Shown: piece after piece, positions 38,447-47,803 of the stretch | How positions within the stretch are numbered: the first letter of the stretch is position 1 | Layout of the letters: every line of letters starts with the position of its first letter | Virus record (IMG/VR): IMGVR_UViG_3300042465_003683 | Coordinates: 1 to 47,803 of that record | Source of the DNA: a virus | Length of the DNA stretch: 47,803 nt | Reading direction: 5' to 3' (one strand) | Translations under genes and position numbers: made by a program | Notes under the pieces: model-generated | Database searches by the model: none | Told to the model about the DNA's origin: nothing | What the model saw: only the letters and a program-made list of their open reading frames with translations

Positions 38447-39093
38447 CCTACTTAGAACTCGTCAACGATGTGTTAGCCCGCTTGCGGGAACAACAGGTCA
38501 CAACCGTTGGCCTGACTAGCTATTCTTCCTTGATTGGTAAGTTTGTTAATGATGCCAAACGCCAGATCGAGGACGCCTACGATTGGAATGCGCTAGGCCA
38601 AGAAATCACTTTTACTACGACATCCGCCACGTACGAATACTCGTTGACCGGCGCAGGTCAGAAGTTCCGCGTTACCAGCGATCCACTAAACACCACCAGC
38701 AATGTCGTCATGGAAGTCATTCCTGTGGGCGAGATGCGGCGCAAGCAGAACCTGCAGCCACAAGTGACCGCTGTTCCTACCGAATACTGCTTTGAAGGTG
38801 TAGACGGCAACGGCGACGCCAAGGTGCAGCTGTGGGGGCGGCCTAATGGCATCTACACCATCAAGTTTTTCCTGTCGGTTCCACAAGCCGCGCTATCGTC
38901 GGACTCCACATCTGTGTTGGTGCCGGATGTGTTGGTAGCGCAAAACGCTTACGCCCGCGCTTTGGTTGAGCGCGGCGAAGACGGCGGTCTGAACTCTTCG
39001 GAAGCCTACGCGTTGTATAAGACCATGCTGTCGGATTACATTGCTTTGGAAGCCACGCGGTTCCCAGAAATGCAGGAGTTTTACCCCTCATGA
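38443..39093 (+). CDS. Head-tail adaptor, lap B
   Basis: 216 residues, same domain plan as 1549-2199. Substitutions include REQQVTTVGLTSYSS and YTIKFFLSVP; core helices are unchanged although third positions differ often. Confidence 0.75.
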   Translation: MTYLELVNDVLARLREQQVTTVGLTSYSSLIGKFVNDAKRQIEDAYDWNALGQEITFTTTSATYEYSLTGAGQKFRVTSDPLNTTSNVVMEVIPVGEMRRKQNLQPQVTAVPTEYCFEGVDGNGDAKVQLWGRPNGIYTIKFFLSVPQAALSSDSTSVLVPDVLVAQNAYARALVERGEDGGLNSSEAYALYKTMLSDYIALEATRFPEMQEFYPS

Positions 39094-40649
39094 GCCAGCC
39101 ACTGCGCATCGATACGATCTCGGCGCCAGGCTTTTACGGCCTGAACACCCAAGATTCGCCGCTCGATTTGAACGCGGGGTTTGCTTTGGTGGCGACGAAT
39201 TGCGTCATTGATCAGTATGGCCGGGTAGGTGCGAGAGAGGGTTGGGCTAAAGTCAACAGCAGCTCTGGCAATCTAGGCGCCAATGATGTGGGCGTCATCC
39301 ATGAGTTGGTGGTGGCTGACGGTACGTACACGATTCTGTTTGCCGGCAACAACAAGATTTTCAAACTCGACGGCAGCAATGCAGTTGTCGAGTTGACCTA
39401 CGGGGGAGGGGGCACCGCCCCGACCATCACAGCCAACAACTGGCAGTGCGCGTCGCTTAATGGCATTACGTATTTCTTCCAGACAGGCCATGACCCGCTG
39501 ATTTACGATCCAGCTGTTAGCACGACCACGTACCGCCGCGTCAGTGAGAAGACAGGCTACGCCGGCACGGTGCCGTCGGGCAATGTTGTCATATCAGCTT
39601 ACGGTCGTCTGTGGATTGCCAGCACTGCGGCGGACAAGCAAACACTGACGTTCTCTGATTTGCTGGCTGGCCATATTTACTCGGGCGGCACCTCCGGCAC
39701 GTTGAATGTGAACAACGTATGGCCTGCTGGACCAGACGAGATTGTCGGTTTAGCTGCGCACAACAATTTCTTGATTATCTTTGGTAAGCGCCAGATATTG
39801 GTTTACCAAGGCGCGACAGCACCGGCAACGATGTCGCTAAGCGATACGGTGGTCGGCATTGGCTGTATCGCGCGCGACTCGATCCAACCTACTGCGACTG
39901 ACGTTTTCTTTTTGTCTAACAGCGGCGTGCGATCACTGATGCGAACGATCCAAGAAAAATCAGCGCCGTTCCGTGATATCAGCAAGAACGTGCGAAACGA
40001 CTTAATCGGCATTGTTGCAGGTGAAACGCTGGCTAATATTAAGGCCGTGTACTCGGAAATCAATGCATTTTACCTGCTGACGTTGCCGACCAATCAGTCT
40101 GTCTACGTGTTTGATACGCGTGGCTACTTGCCTGATGGATCTGCGCGAGTGACGCAATGGACGTCGATTACGCCGTCGGCTTTGTTGTCGCGTCGCAATG
40201 GTGATTTGCTCTTAGGCCAAACTGGCTACATTGGTAAATACGGCACGTATCTGGATGATACAGCTGAGTATCGATTTCAGTACTACACGAATCATAGTGA
40301 CTTAGGTGATCAAAGCGTCACATCCATACTAAAACGCATTGGTGTGATTGTGATTGGTGGCACAAATCAATACATCACCATTAAGTGGGGTTTTGATTTT
40401 AACGAAAACTATTTGTCGCAAAACACGCAAATTCCTACACAAAGCGTGTCGGAATATGGCATTGCTGAATATGGCGCTAATGGGGTTCCTGTTGCGGAGT
40501 ATGCTGATGGTATTGCACTACAGACGCTATATGCGCAAGGTACGGGCACTGGCCGTATTGTTCAAACGGGCTACGAAGCTGACATCAATTCTTCGCCGTT
40601 GTCGATTCAAAAAATTGAGATTCTGTCGAAAAACGGGAGAGTAACGTGA
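39090..40649 (+). CDS. Tail nozzle protein, lap B
   Basis: 519 residues, same length as 2196-3755 with about 20 substitutions by eye, for example AREGWAKVN, NDVGVIHE, LIGIVAGETLANIKAVYSE. The gene stops two bases after the start of the tail-tip gene, without the extra 43 bases present in lap A. Confidence 0.75.
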   Translation: MSQPLRIDTISAPGFYGLNTQDSPLDLNAGFALVATNCVIDQYGRVGAREGWAKVNSSSGNLGANDVGVIHELVVADGTYTILFAGNNKIFKLDGSNAVVELTYGGGGTAPTITANNWQCASLNGITYFFQTGHDPLIYDPAVSTTTYRRVSEKTGYAGTVPSGNVVISAYGRLWIASTAADKQTLTFSDLLAGHIYSGGTSGTLNVNNVWPAGPDEIVGLAAHNNFLIIFGKRQILVYQGATAPATMSLSDTVVGIGCIARDSIQPTATDVFFLSNSGVRSLMRTIQEKSAPFRDISKNVRNDLIGIVAGETLANIKAVYSEINAFYLLTLPTNQSVYVFDTRGYLPDGSARVTQWTSITPSALLSRRNGDLLLGQTGYIGKYGTYLDDTAEYRFQYYTNHSDLGDQSVTSILKRIGVIVIGGTNQYITIKWGFDFNENYLSQNTQIPTQSVSEYGIAEYGANGVPVAEYADGIALQTLYAQGTGTGRIVQTGYEADINSSPLSIQKIEILSKNGRVT

Positions 40650-41350
40650 GTAACTATGTAAAGAGTACGGACTTCGCGGCCAAAGACGCATTGGCGTCTG
40701 GTAACGCGGCTAAGATTGTTAAAGGCACGGAGATTGACACCGAATTTAACAATATCGCCACTGCCGTTGCGACCAAAGCCGATCTTGCCAGTCCCACGTT
40801 TACTGGCACGCCCACGCTTCCGACAGGCACGATAGCTGTTACGCAATCAACGTCTGACGATAGCACCAAGATAGCTACCACTGCGTTTGTGCAAGATGTT
40901 GTTGATGCCATAAAACAGTCACTTTACCCAGTTGGCTCTATCTATACCAATGCGACTAGCAGTACCAATCCTGGCACGTTATTAGGGTTTGGTACGTGGA
41001 CCGCATTTGGCGCGGGTCGTGTCATGGTTGGTTTTGATTCTGGTAATTCGCTATTTGATACAGCAGAAGAAACGGGTGGTTCTGCAAATGCAGTTAATGT
41101 AAGCCACACGCACACTGCCACATCTACGGTTACTGACCCTGGCCACAGCCATACAGTAAAAATTGGCGAAAGTTTTAGCGGCGGGAATAGTGTTCAGTAC
41201 ACAAATTCTATAACAGGAAACGCGTCTGTAGTTAATAGCAATACAACAGGAATTACTGTTGCTACTAGTGTTTCAACGGAAGGTTCATCTGGCACCAATG
41301 CAAACTACCAGCCGTACATTACGGTCTATATGTGGAAGCGGACAGCATGA
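40646..41350 (+). CDS. Tail tip protein, lap B allele
   Basis: 234 residues from GTG 40646. Identical plan to 3798-4487 up to GHSHT, with two added residues in the histidine region (HTHTATSTVTDP). The next 45 residues (KIGESFSGGNSVQYTNS...) are unlike lap A; the shared end GTNANYQPYITVYMWKR is retained. The variable block is the probable receptor-contact part. Confidence 0.7.
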   Translation: MSNYVKSTDFAAKDALASGNAAKIVKGTEIDTEFNNIATAVATKADLASPTFTGTPTLPTGTIAVTQSTSDDSTKIATTAFVQDVVDAIKQSLYPVGSIYTNATSSTNPGTLLGFGTWTAFGAGRVMVGFDSGNSLFDTAEETGGSANAVNVSHTHTATSTVTDPGHSHTVKIGESFSGGNSVQYTNSITGNASVVNSNTTGITVATSVSTEGSSGTNANYQPYITVYMWKRTA

Positions 41351-41670
41351 TTGTCGAAACCTTACCAGACCATCAGATTACGCATCATTTCTCTGATGGT
41401 ATGTACGCCAAAGAGATGCGTGTAGAAGCAGGACAAGCTATTTTGAAGCACACGCATGACTTTAGCCACTTGTCTATTCTGGCTAGAGGTCGTGTGGCCA
41501 TGCTGATTGGCGATGAGATAGAAGTTATTGAGGCACCTGCTTGCATAGATGTCAAAGCAGGTTTGGTACATGGCATAAAAGCCATTGAAGATTGTGTTTG
41601 GTATTGCATCCACGCCACCAACGAGAAAGATCCGGCGAAGGTGGATGAAGTTCTGATAAAGGGGTACTAA
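41347..41670 (+). CDS. Small cupin-fold protein, lap B
   Basis: 107 residues from ATG 41347, overlapping the tail-tip stop. Cupin histidines (KHTHDFSH) are conserved with lap A; changes are few (N/D, I/M, S/A). Confidence 0.65.
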   Translation: MIVETLPDHQITHHFSDGMYAKEMRVEAGQAILKHTHDFSHLSILARGRVAMLIGDEIEVIEAPACIDVKAGLVHGIKAIEDCVWYCIHATNEKDPAKVDEVLIKGY

Positions 41671-41671
41671 C

Positions 41672-42748
41672 ATGCCAGTAACGGCAGCACTTATCGGCGG
41701 CGGCGCCAGCCTCTTAGGCGGCATATTAGGTGGTAATTCGCAGAAACGTGCTGCGCAAATATCCGCTGACGCGCAACTAAAAGCCGCGCAAATTGCTGCC
41801 GAAGAGCAGCGTTTCCGCCCCGTTGGGGTAACGACACGGTTTGGCCGAAGCCAGTTCCAGTTCGATCCTAGTGGTCGTCTGATGGGTGCTGGATACCAGA
41901 TCGATCCGCGTCTGGCAGCGTATCAAGATCGTTTGGATACGCTGGCGGAACAGCGGTTAGCCGAAGCCGAAATGGCGCCGGAAGCCTACGCGCCTTTGCG
42001 CCGTGCTGGGGAGCAGTTGTTTGGGTTAGGTGGTCAGTATTTAGCACAAAGTCCGGAACAAGTTGCGCAACAATACATGCAGCGCCAGCTCGATTTGCTC
42101 GCGCCTAGCCGCGAACGTCAGTACGCCCAGCTGCAAAATCAACTGTATCAAACTGGCCGTGGCGGCTTGGCCGTTGGTGGTACTGGTATGCGACCAGGCG
42201 GCAGCCCCGGTCTGGCTGCAGCCAACCCTGAGATGGAGGCGTATTACAACGCATTAGCCCAGCAGGACGCAGCACTAGCAGCGCAAGCGCAGCAAGAAGG
42301 CCAGCGTCAGCTGGCGTTTGGCACCGGTCTGTTTGGCCAAGGTGCTGGTTTGCTGGGCGGCTACGAGTCGGGTGTCACCGGCGCGCTAAACCCGTTCACG
42401 ACCACAATAGGCGGCGTCTCAACGTTGGAGAGCTTGGGCCAGCAGCCGCTGGACATCGGCGCGCAGTTGGGCGGCCGTGCGGCAACCGCAGGCGCCAACG
42501 TAGGCCAGACGTTGTTCCAAGGCGGGCTGAGCGCAGCGCGTACAACACAGGCGGCTGCGTTTGACCCTGTGTCTGCGGCGTTGATGGGTTTTGGCAGCAA
42601 CCCAGCATTGGTTAGCGGCGTGGCGGGTATGTTTGGGCAGCCTAACGCGGCGGATTACGATTGGGGTGCCGGCAACGTAAACAATCAAAGTTCAAGTTAT
42701 TTTTCGCCCAACACTAGCGCAAGGTCTCAAGGTTATGGCTACTACTAA
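41672..42748 (+). CDS. Probable ejection protein 1, lap B
   Basis: 358 residues, same glycine-zipper start and Gly/Ala/Gln body as 4809-5903, but the last 45 residues are unrelated (FGQPNAADYDWGAGN... ARSQGYGYY) and the gene overlaps the next one by 14 bases rather than leaving a 14-base gap. Confidence 0.55.
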   Translation: MPVTAALIGGGASLLGGILGGNSQKRAAQISADAQLKAAQIAAEEQRFRPVGVTTRFGRSQFQFDPSGRLMGAGYQIDPRLAAYQDRLDTLAEQRLAEAEMAPEAYAPLRRAGEQLFGLGGQYLAQSPEQVAQQYMQRQLDLLAPSRERQYAQLQNQLYQTGRGGLAVGGTGMRPGGSPGLAAANPEMEAYYNALAQQDAALAAQAQQEGQRQLAFGTGLFGQGAGLLGGYESGVTGALNPFTTTIGGVSTLESLGQQPLDIGAQLGGRAATAGANVGQTLFQGGLSAARTTQAAAFDPVSAALMGFGSNPALVSGVAGMFGQPNAADYDWGAGNVNNQSSSYFSPNTSARSQGYGYY

Positions 42749-44621
42749 TATCTTAGGTCTGTTCATGTCGCCTGAACAATATCAGGCGCAGCAAATGGCG
42801 CAGCAGCAAGCCGGCGAACAGCAACGCGCTATAAATTTTGCGGGGCTTACCCCATTGCAGCAGGCCAATTACGGCGTGTTCATGGGCGCGCAGCAGCTGG
42901 GTCGCGGCATAACTGGTCTGTTGGGCGTGCAAGACCCACAACTGCAACGCATCCGCCAGCGGCAGGAGATCATGCAGTCGATCAACCCTGCAGACCTTGA
43001 GTCTCTCATGGGCGGCATCCAGCGCGCGTCGCAGATGGGTGACCAAGAACTGGCGCTGACGTTAACTGACTTCATGAATGAGCAGGGCAGCAAAATGGCG
43101 TTGGCGCGTCAACGGCAAGCCCAGGCCGACCGCGAACGTGCCCAAGCGTTGCCTGCGGGGATTCAAGAAGCAGCGCGTATCAGAGAAATTACGCTGCTAC
43201 AGGCTAATTTGGATCCAGAAAGTATTGAGTGGAAATCGTTAGAGGACGAAAAAATTCGCTTGCAAAAAACAGGCCGCGCGAAATCGGATACTGAAGCGTA
43301 TAAAAATGCGTTTCAACTTACTGTTGCGCAAAACCCAACTCTTGATACTGAATCACAAGAATTCCAAGGATTTCTTGCTACTAACCTGCAAAGCCTACTG
43401 CTTAAAGATAAGCCAGAGTCTAAGACAGAAGCGCAACGAAATGCGTATGACATCACCCTTGCCAGATATCCAAATCTTTCCACTGATTCTCCTGAGTTTA
43501 AGACCGAATATGGAAAGATATTGGATAGTTTAGTCAGTAAAAAAGACGGCGAAAAACGAAGCCCAGAAGCACAATTGGCGATTGACGCTGGCTACATACC
43601 AGGATCACCAGCTTATGCGGATGTAATGGATAAAATGATCGCCGGTAAACTGCCCGGCGGTAGACAAATCGAGAAATTAGTTATTAACAGTGAAATTGTA
43701 CGACTTAAAGAGTTGCAGGCAGGTCTCGAAAAAGATTCGCCTGAATATAAATCTTATCAAGAACAAATTGAGTTCTTGGGCGGCGGCGCAGGTAAAAATA
43801 AAGTAAGCGCATTCGGGCAACTTTTGATAGATAAGGGTATAGACCCAGGATCTAGCGAATGGAATTCTAAGATGGATGCGTACATCGCCAAAGAATTGGC
43901 GGGTAAAGAGGAAAGAGATCAGATTGTAACTATTGGCGAGACAGTCGCCGGTAATAAAGAAGGGCTACCAGCTGGTCTAAAAGTATATTCTAATAAAACA
44001 AACAAAACGCAGTATGTATTACGTGATGGTAAAGAAGTGTCCTATTACGGTTCTGTTGAGCCGCCAGGTAAAACTACAGTTGAAGTTAAAAATATTATGC
44101 CCGGTCAAGGTAAAGACGGTTTGACGGGCATTGGTAAATTTCGCAATGAAGTTGGCGAGTCTATTAAGCCGTTTAGAACTACGGTTAACGCTGCTGATGC
44201 GGCATTGCAAAATATTAATGATTCAATAAAGAGTAATAATTTCACCTCCTTTAACGCAGCGCGCGTTCAATTGGCTAGGGCTTTGGGTGATAGCACATTA
44301 AGCCGCCGTGATATAGAACAAGCGGGTGGGGATCCATCGCTTATTGGCGGATTTTTTGACGCTACATCGACGTTGTTTACCGGCACTCCAACTGTAGATA
44401 CTCAGCGTAAAATAAAAGCCACGTTGCAAGCTATTCGATCTGTAGCGCGTAAGAAAGCCCAAGATGAATTGGCAGTTCAGCGGCAACTTGGACTCCGTGC
44501 GGGTTATTCAGATCAAGATATCAACATGGCGTTTAATTTCCCTGAAATTACTGGCGCGGGTGGCGGTGGGGCTAAACCCCCGCCTAAAAAAGCGGTTCCA
44601 TATAACGCGTTACCTAAGTAA
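42735..44621 (+). CDS. Probable ejection protein 2, lap B allele
   Basis: 628 residues. 1-115 match lap A (GVQDPQLQRIRQRQEIM). Then tandem helical modules: units at 186-228 and 231-272 share TEA..NA...T.A..P.L.T.S.EF.....L.SL..K; units at 277-306 and 358-388 share .G..PGS..(Y/W)...MD..IA..L. The C-terminal region ends with a Gly/Pro/Lys-rich segment (GGGAKPPPKKA). No enzyme motif seen. Fits a long helical protein translocated with DNA. Confidence 0.5.
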   Translation: MATTNILGLFMSPEQYQAQQMAQQQAGEQQRAINFAGLTPLQQANYGVFMGAQQLGRGITGLLGVQDPQLQRIRQRQEIMQSINPADLESLMGGIQRASQMGDQELALTLTDFMNEQGSKMALARQRQAQADRERAQALPAGIQEAARIREITLLQANLDPESIEWKSLEDEKIRLQKTGRAKSDTEAYKNAFQLTVAQNPTLDTESQEFQGFLATNLQSLLLKDKPESKTEAQRNAYDITLARYPNLSTDSPEFKTEYGKILDSLVSKKDGEKRSPEAQLAIDAGYIPGSPAYADVMDKMIAGKLPGGRQIEKLVINSEIVRLKELQAGLEKDSPEYKSYQEQIEFLGGGAGKNKVSAFGQLLIDKGIDPGSSEWNSKMDAYIAKELAGKEERDQIVTIGETVAGNKEGLPAGLKVYSNKTNKTQYVLRDGKEVSYYGSVEPPGKTTVEVKNIMPGQGKDGLTGIGKFRNEVGESIKPFRTTVNAADAALQNINDSIKSNNFTSFNAARVQLARALGDSTLSRRDIEQAGGDPSLIGGFFDATSTLFTGTPTVDTQRKIKATLQAIRSVARKKAQDELAVQRQLGLRAGYSDQDINMAFNFPEITGAGGGGAKPPPKKAVPYNALPK

Positions 44622-44633
44622 TAAGGATGTGCA

Positions 44634-47357
44634 ATGGACGTCACACTCCCTAATGGCGTAGTTGTAGAAGGCGTGCCTGAAGGCACGACGCAAACCGAAC
44701 TTATGCGCCGTGCAGTTGCAGGTGGGCTTATTACGGAAGAGGAAGCTAGACAAGCGTTGGCCGGCCCACGTCGTCAACCTTTTGCGCCTACGCTAACCGA
44801 TTTAACGGCTGAAGAAGCGCGTCGTGGCTTAACTAACACGCCCGCCTTATTGTCTGGCTTTGGAAATATTTTATCTAATTACGGGATCAACCCGATTAGC
44901 CCTAGTGGATATGTTAGCCAGAAACAACCAAGATTTGCTACGGCTGGCGAAGCATTCGCGCAGGGTGAGGCAGCCGTTCGCAAACCATTGATGGAAATGC
45001 TGGGTAGCACAGGCGTGCAACCTTCAACTACCGGCGAAGCTATTTTTGGTGGTGGTGTTCAGGCAGTGACGGATCCGTTTAGTTATATGCTTGGCGGCAC
45101 GGGTTTATTTCGTGGTCCATTTGCGCGTGTTGTAGGCGCGCCGGTTGAACAGTTTGGCATCGGTACAGGAGCCCAAGCTGGCGTCGAACTTGGACGTGCG
45201 ACTAACTTACCCGGTGCGGATATTGTCGGTGGTTTACTAGGTGGTGCAGGAACAAGTTACGCCTTGGGTCAAAGCCGTCGTCTAGTTGATTTAACGGGTA
45301 AAGGTTTATCTGCTGCCAATAAAAAAGTTAAAGATTTGACGGGTACAGTGCCGCAAGACGAGATGATGCGCGACGTCAATACGCGGATTAACAACATCTT
45401 TGCCGCTGCCGCAGCCGCTGATCCTAACTTCATGACTGTGCTGGAGAAAGCCGCTAAAGCACAGCAGAGCGTGTCGCTTAAAGCGCCAGGCGCGCCGTCC
45501 GTGCAATTGCCATTGAACGCGCTGTTGATGGACAACCCCGTCATCAACAGTTTTATCCAAAACTTGTCTTCGCGCGACCCTAAGTTTCAAGCGCTGTATG
45601 GTTCGCAGTTTGAGGCCGCCAAACAAGCATTGCGGGAAAATCAGATTCGTTTGTTTGGAGATCCAAGCAAAGTACAGCTGACCGGCGTATCCCGTGCCGA
45701 CACTGCTGCGCAAGCAAGGGCTACTGAAAAGTCAGTAGCAAGACAAGTTCGCAATTTAGATCAGCAAATCGCTGACGCTTACAAAGGTCAATCTATTGAC
45801 CCTACAACGTTTGGTACGCGGGTTGAAGCCTTGCTTAACCAAAAAGAGAAAGCAGCTCGCGAATCTACTAAACCACTATACAAAGAAGCGTTTGATCTGG
45901 CAGCCAAGAATAACGTCGTGCTGCCTGCGACAGCGGTAGACGATATTTATTCGTTCGTTACAAGTCAGACCAACAAAGAAATATTCAACAAGTTTCCCGT
46001 GCTGTATAGCTTAGTTGAGAAACGATTCCGCCCTAAGACTACAGAACCAAGCGCCATTTTGACTGCAGAAGGTCGTCCTGCCACGCCTGGCGGCGTGGAG
46101 TTCTCGGACGTCAGTCCTGAAGCGTTGGATTCATTGAAACGCCGTATTAACGCTGATTTGCGCACGACCAACAACACGGATCAGATTCGATTCCTGACTA
46201 TGCTCAAAGAGAAAGTCTCAGGACATATCGATAATCTTAACCCTGAATTTGTTAACGCTTACCGCAACGCAGATAACGCTTATTTGCAGCGTGTTGGTTT
46301 GCCGTACAACAGCGAAACCATCAAAAATATCGACCGCAAAAAGTTTGTTGAACAGGTGGCGCCAGCCATTATTGGCAACCGCACGAACGTCGATGAATTG
46401 ATCCGCGCAACAGGCGCTGAAGGTGAACGTCTGGCACGCGATGCGTTCTACGACAGCTTCACTACAGCAGCGGTGAAAGATGGCGTTCTTGATCCTAGAG
46501 CGGCGAATAAGTGGTTGGCTAAAAACGCAACCAAGATGGCGTCTATTTCCGGTTTGGAAGCTGAGCTGCGCAATTCGGTTAACGATGTGCAACAACTGAT
46601 CAATCGTCGCACAGCGCTGGATGCTAATTTCCGGCGTGTAACAGGCAACCAAGTCGTTCGTGAAGGCGGGTTTGCTAATGCTGGCGATTTGGTGGCTAAG
46701 CTATATGGTGATCTTGATTTTACTAATCGATTCTTAAAACAGTACGGCGGTAACACAGACGCTATCAACGCGGTTCGCGCGTTCATGTTGGACGATTTGC
46801 TTACTGCCAGCAATCCAAAAGCCATGCTGTCTGACCGTACAAAAGCAGCTGTGTTCAACCGCGTCTTTGGCCCAACCTATGCGCAGAAAGTTGGTGATTT
46901 TGTAGAGGTGGCCCAACGCTTGAACCGAGATCCGTCTGACGTGTCTTTCCGTGGTGAGACGATACCTAAGACACCGATTGAGGAGGCGCTTGGCATACCA
47001 CCTGAAATGATTTTGTCGCGTTTTAATAACCCGGTATCGGGTAAATTCTACGCCATGACATCGTTGATTAGTAAATGGTGGGCCGGCAGCGTGGCTAGGT
47101 CTACAGAGGAAAAACTCAAGAATATTTTGCTAAATCCAGCGGACGCGCAGAAGATTTTTGCATCTTTACCAAAGAAAGATGGCGCGTTTGACCCAAATAA
47201 GATTAACGAAGCTGTGCGAATCGGCAAGAAATACGGCTTAGATTGGGTTGCTGAAGCAACAAGCAATCTTATGACAGGCGCAGCCAGAGGCGCGTATCGT
47301 GCAGGCGTGTCAGAGCCGCCGGTGCCTGTGGCAGAACCTGTTGATATGGAGGAATAA
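44634..47357 (+). CDS. Probable ejection protein 3, lap B allele
   Basis: 907 residues. N-terminal tag VTLPNGVVVEGVPEGTTQTE followed by LMRRAVAGGLITEEEARQAL, a short tag seen at the start of many phage virion proteins. Hydrophobic Gly-rich zone at about 160-220, then long helices. Much longer than and largely unlike the lap A allele, though similar in position and composition. Ends PVAEPVDMEE; its TAA stop is followed directly, in the same frame, by the AUU start of the next gene. Confidence 0.5.
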   Translation: MDVTLPNGVVVEGVPEGTTQTELMRRAVAGGLITEEEARQALAGPRRQPFAPTLTDLTAEEARRGLTNTPALLSGFGNILSNYGINPISPSGYVSQKQPRFATAGEAFAQGEAAVRKPLMEMLGSTGVQPSTTGEAIFGGGVQAVTDPFSYMLGGTGLFRGPFARVVGAPVEQFGIGTGAQAGVELGRATNLPGADIVGGLLGGAGTSYALGQSRRLVDLTGKGLSAANKKVKDLTGTVPQDEMMRDVNTRINNIFAAAAAADPNFMTVLEKAAKAQQSVSLKAPGAPSVQLPLNALLMDNPVINSFIQNLSSRDPKFQALYGSQFEAAKQALRENQIRLFGDPSKVQLTGVSRADTAAQARATEKSVARQVRNLDQQIADAYKGQSIDPTTFGTRVEALLNQKEKAARESTKPLYKEAFDLAAKNNVVLPATAVDDIYSFVTSQTNKEIFNKFPVLYSLVEKRFRPKTTEPSAILTAEGRPATPGGVEFSDVSPEALDSLKRRINADLRTTNNTDQIRFLTMLKEKVSGHIDNLNPEFVNAYRNADNAYLQRVGLPYNSETIKNIDRKKFVEQVAPAIIGNRTNVDELIRATGAEGERLARDAFYDSFTTAAVKDGVLDPRAANKWLAKNATKMASISGLEAELRNSVNDVQQLINRRTALDANFRRVTGNQVVREGGFANAGDLVAKLYGDLDFTNRFLKQYGGNTDAINAVRAFMLDDLLTASNPKAMLSDRTKAAVFNRVFGPTYAQKVGDFVEVAQRLNRDPSDVSFRGETIPKTPIEEALGIPPEMILSRFNNPVSGKFYAMTSLISKWWAGSVARSTEEKLKNILLNPADAQKIFASLPKKDGAFDPNKINEAVRIGKKYGLDWVAEATSNLMTGAARGAYRAGVSEPPVPVAEPVDMEE

Positions 47358-47803
47358 ATTGACCCGCTCACCCTTCTGGCCGCAGCCAACGCGGCAGTGG
47401 CTGCAGTCAAGAAGGGATGTCAGCTCTACAAGGACATCAAGGGCGCCGCAGGCGAGGTTAAGGATGTACTGGATGATCTGAAGTCGCAGTTCGGGAAGAT
47501 CAAGAACCCGACCAACGCGCAAAAGATCCAGTACAACGAAGAAGTACAGCGGGTTCAGGAAATTGGCAGGGCAGACCCGAACGACGTGTTCATCCAGATC
47601 GGCACCGACTTAGGCGCTCTGATGGACGAATACGACAAGATCGGCAAGGTGTTTATCCAGCAGGAAGCGGAAGCGCAGCAGGTCTACACAGGCACGGAAT
47701 CGATCGGCAAACGGGCGCTAATGCGTGTCATCGTCCGGTCAAGGTTAGACGCCATGCTGGCGGAGCTGCGCGAGACAATGGTCTACAAGGCACCGCCCGA
47801 ACT
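47358..47803 (+). CDS. Coiled-coil membrane protein with AUU start, lap B, truncated
   Basis: First 148 codons of the lap B copy of 9932-10642, cut by the window end. GGAGG at 47348-47352 is five bases before ATT 47358. The first 39 bases match lap A exactly, and the first ~100 with one difference. Differences then rise to the usual level (TDSV/TESI). Confidence 0.65.
   Translation, partial: MDPLTLLAAANAAVAAVKKGCQLYKDIKGAAGEVKDVLDDLKSQFGKIKNPTNAQKIQYNEEVQRVQEIGRADPNDVFIQIGTDLGALMDEYDKIGKVFIQQEAEAQQVYTGTESIGKRALMRVIVRSRLDAMLAELRETMVYKAPPE

Larger units (their letters stand above)
36892..47803. repeat. Lap B of the collinear structural module
   Basis: Homologous to 1-10,380 in the same order (see lap A). 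Features that changed between the laps: the small gene at 37992, tail-tip residues after GHSHT, a 43-base deletion before the tail-tip start relative to lap A, the C-terminal part of ejection protein 1, most of ejection protein 2, and ejection protein 3 (907 versus 716 residues). The window ends inside the AUU-started gene. Confidence 0.85.

Noticed and set aside
47340-47400. Stop-codon readthrough fusing ejection protein 3 to the AUU-started protein in lap B
   Set aside because: The frames match in lap B only; in lap A one extra base puts the next gene in another frame, so a functional fusion is not conserved.
1-47803. Lap A and lap B as true direct terminal repeats of one virion
   Set aside because: Packaged terminal repeats are sequence-identical; these differ throughout, with replaced genes.
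1-47803. tRNA genes, integrase, repressor, phage RNA polymerase
   Set aside because: Looked for by motif and layout; none recognised. Absence is by eye, so a short tRNA could still be missed without a covariance-model scan.

Overview
The window is a tailed-phage genome, most likely a podovirus of a Gram-negative host. The evidence is a P22/SU10-type virion set (portal, coat protein, gp4-like adaptor, gp10-like nozzle/stabilisation protein, three probable DNA-ejection proteins), a GH19 endolysin and an Rz/Rz1 spanin pair, which implies an outer membrane. I see no integrase, repressor, phage RNA polymerase, tRNA or host gene. Dense overlapping genes and repeated hallmark genes suggest a metagenomic virus contig, probably from an aquatic source (inference).

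Layout. (1) 1-10,380, 'lap A': coat-protein C-terminus, decoration protein, small basic proteins, adaptor, nozzle, tail tip, cupin, three ejection proteins and the start of a membrane-protein gene. (2) 9,932-12,576: rightward lysis region (coiled-coil membrane proteins, GH19 endolysin, lipoprotein, probable holin, Rz with Rz1 embedded). (3) 12,577-15,728: leftward operon of small genes plus a SNF2-type helicase and a VRR-NUC nuclease. (4) 15,815-22,038: rightward replication block (Cas4-like PD-(D/E)XK nuclease, probable ssDNA-binding protein, family A DNA polymerase, primase/SF3 helicase). (5) 22,115-24,166: leftward accessory cassette with a GP88-like protein and tiny membrane peptides. (6) 24,172-25,126: control region with tandem short repeats and a small probable RHH regulator. 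(7) 25,127-37,002: packaging and head genes (TerS, TerL, portal, scaffold, coat) with a fibre cluster inserted between portal and scaffold. (8) 36,892-47,803, 'lap B': the same structural genes as lap A in the same order, but from a diverged relative.

The central structural fact is that the contig runs past its own start. Bases 1-127 are identical to 36,892-37,018 and the copies separate at base 128. From there they stay collinear, with mostly synonymous differences plus hypervariable or replaced segments. The simplest reading is a circular or circularly permuted genome of about 36.9 kb, assembled once round and then onto the branch of a co-occurring strain. The two laps work as a built-in comparison: they show which structures are conserved (AUU start, terminator hairpins) and which vary (tail tip, ejection proteins 2 and 3, one small basic gene).

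Control signals: divergent promoters share one -35 heptamer between blocks 3 and 4. A nested hairpin hides the ribosome-binding site of the DNA polymerase. Block 5 has its own sigma70-like promoter and a strong leftward terminator. Upstream of TerS, a perfect -35 and a perfect -10 are separated by 29 bp holding two G6 tracts. No homology search was run; functions rest on recognised motifs, gene order and family knowledge.
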